DNA of 60,250 nt from Nonomuraea sp. SBT364 (GTDB lineage Bacteria; Actinomycetota; Actinomycetes; Streptosporangiales; Streptosporangiaceae), in assembly GCF_001083785.1 (NCBI RefSeq), contig NZ_LAVL01000042.1, forward strand, positions 1 to 60,250, read 5' to 3'. This document shows, piece after piece, positions 59,846 to 60,250 of the stretch (its first letter is position 1; each line of letters starts with the position of its first letter). Both the position numbers and the translations under genes were made by a program. The notes below the pieces were generated by a model. It was given only the letters and a program-made list of their open reading frames with translations, was not told where the DNA came from and made no database searches.

Positions 59846-60250
59846 TCAGGCGAAGAGGCGCTCGGGGTGCAGGCCGTCCACCAGGCCCGTGTCGGGCAGG
59901 TGGAGGCTGTAGCCGAGCATGTGGCGGACCCGGCCGGTGAGCTGGCGGGCGACGTCGCGGCCGGGCGACAGGGTGAAGGCTTCCCGGGTGCGCAGCCAGG
60001 GCTCGCAGTAGTGGGCCGTGACGGTCAGGCGGGCCGCCGCCCGTGCCGGGAGCGGCGGGCGGGTGTGCCAGAGGGTGCCGAGGAGCAGCACGCACGAGCC
60101 CGCCTCGACGGCCAGGGGGACACCGGGGCCGAGGGGTTCGCGGTGGTCGGGCCAGCGGTGGCTGCCAGGCCAGAGCGTGACGGCGTTGTCGTCGATGGGC
60201 CACAGGGCCGCCACCGACAGGGCGTGGCGGCCCTGTGGCCCATCGGCGAG
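59846..60250 (-). CDS. Phytanoyl-CoA-dioxygenase-like protein (partial, N-terminus beyond window)
   Basis: The C-terminal 134 residues of a PhyH-family Fe(II)/2-oxoglutarate dioxygenase. The frame is open to the right edge. NAVTLWPGSHRWPDHR and LLLGTLWHTRPPLP (distal iron-ligand His) are visible, with YCEPWLRTREAF, RHMLGYSLHLP and VDGLHPERLF at the end, a common end of this family. The HxD motif must lie outside the window. Members hydroxylate small molecules, lipids or ectoine. Confidence 0.82.
   Translation of the reverse strand, partial: LADGPQGRHALSVAALWPIDDNAVTLWPGSHRWPDHREPLGPGVPLAVEAGSCVLLLGTLWHTRPPLPARAAARLTVTAHYCEPWLRTREAFTLSPGRDVARQLTGRVRHMLGYSLHLPDTGLVDGLHPERLFA

Overview
The window is very GC-rich DNA with strong GC bias at third codon positions, frequent GTG starts, stop/start overlaps (ATGA, GTGA, TGATG) and few intergenic AT stretches. 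It looks like the chromosome of a filamentous actinomycete. A Streptosporangiales genome such as Nonomuraea is my guess from overall style; no rRNA or marker gene proves it. I see no tRNA, rRNA, CRISPR array or insertion sequence.

Layout. 1-5.2 kb: a partial LuxR/NB-ARC regulator divergent from a BBE-like FAD oxidase, an AI-2E-type permease, an AIM24 protein and a stand-alone sensor-domain membrane protein. 5.2-12.4 kb: a tightly coupled five-gene minus-strand operon encoding a SWIM-type zinc protein, an unrecognised 468-aa protein, a vWA protein, a MoxR AAA ATPase and a 938-aa DUF5682-like protein, closed by a 14-bp-stem terminator. 12.5-23.2 kb: polymer degradation and secretion, with a GH95 fucosidase, a secreted beta-propeller, a 1254-aa subtilase, a discoidin/GH16 glycanase whose domain junction looks deleted, and a frameshifted DUF1996 gene. 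23.3-27.5 kb: a methyltransferase, AraC, WYL, DHFR-like and DinB genes. 27.5-32 kb: a two-gene unrecognised cassette (897 and 565 aa) behind a promoter containing a perfect operator-like palindrome. 32-36.5 kb: an iron-type ABC importer with a Fur-like box and leader hairpin, a small secreted protein, an EF-hand protein and an anti-sigma-like ATPase.

36.6-42.4 kb is an arabinoside-utilisation locus: SBP, two permeases (no ATPase gene), a GH51 arabinofuranosidase and a LacI regulator. Four near-identical sites sharing the half-site TGTTAGCG sit in its promoters. 42.5-45.9 kb is a TetR, GPH-type MFS and PLP-lyase operon resembling sphingosine-1-phosphate lyase. 46.4-55.6 kb is a beta-mannosidase/oligosaccharide locus: GH2, a complete Dpp/Opp-type importer and a LacI regulator. 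It carries a CebR-like box (TGGGAGCGCTCCCG) and a 13-bp hairpin between the SBP and permease genes. The same GGGAGCGCTCCC core lies upstream of the GH16 gene, which suggests a shared beta-glycan regulon.

55.6-57.7 kb is an ATPase + HNH pair matching the Septu (PtuA/PtuB) anti-phage architecture. The right end has a GNAT-like acyltransferase, a second DHFR-like protein, a DoxX-like protein and a partial PhyH-type dioxygenase. The strongest leads are the MoxR/vWA/DUF5682 operon, the 897/565-aa cassette, the Septu pair and the linked glycan regulons.
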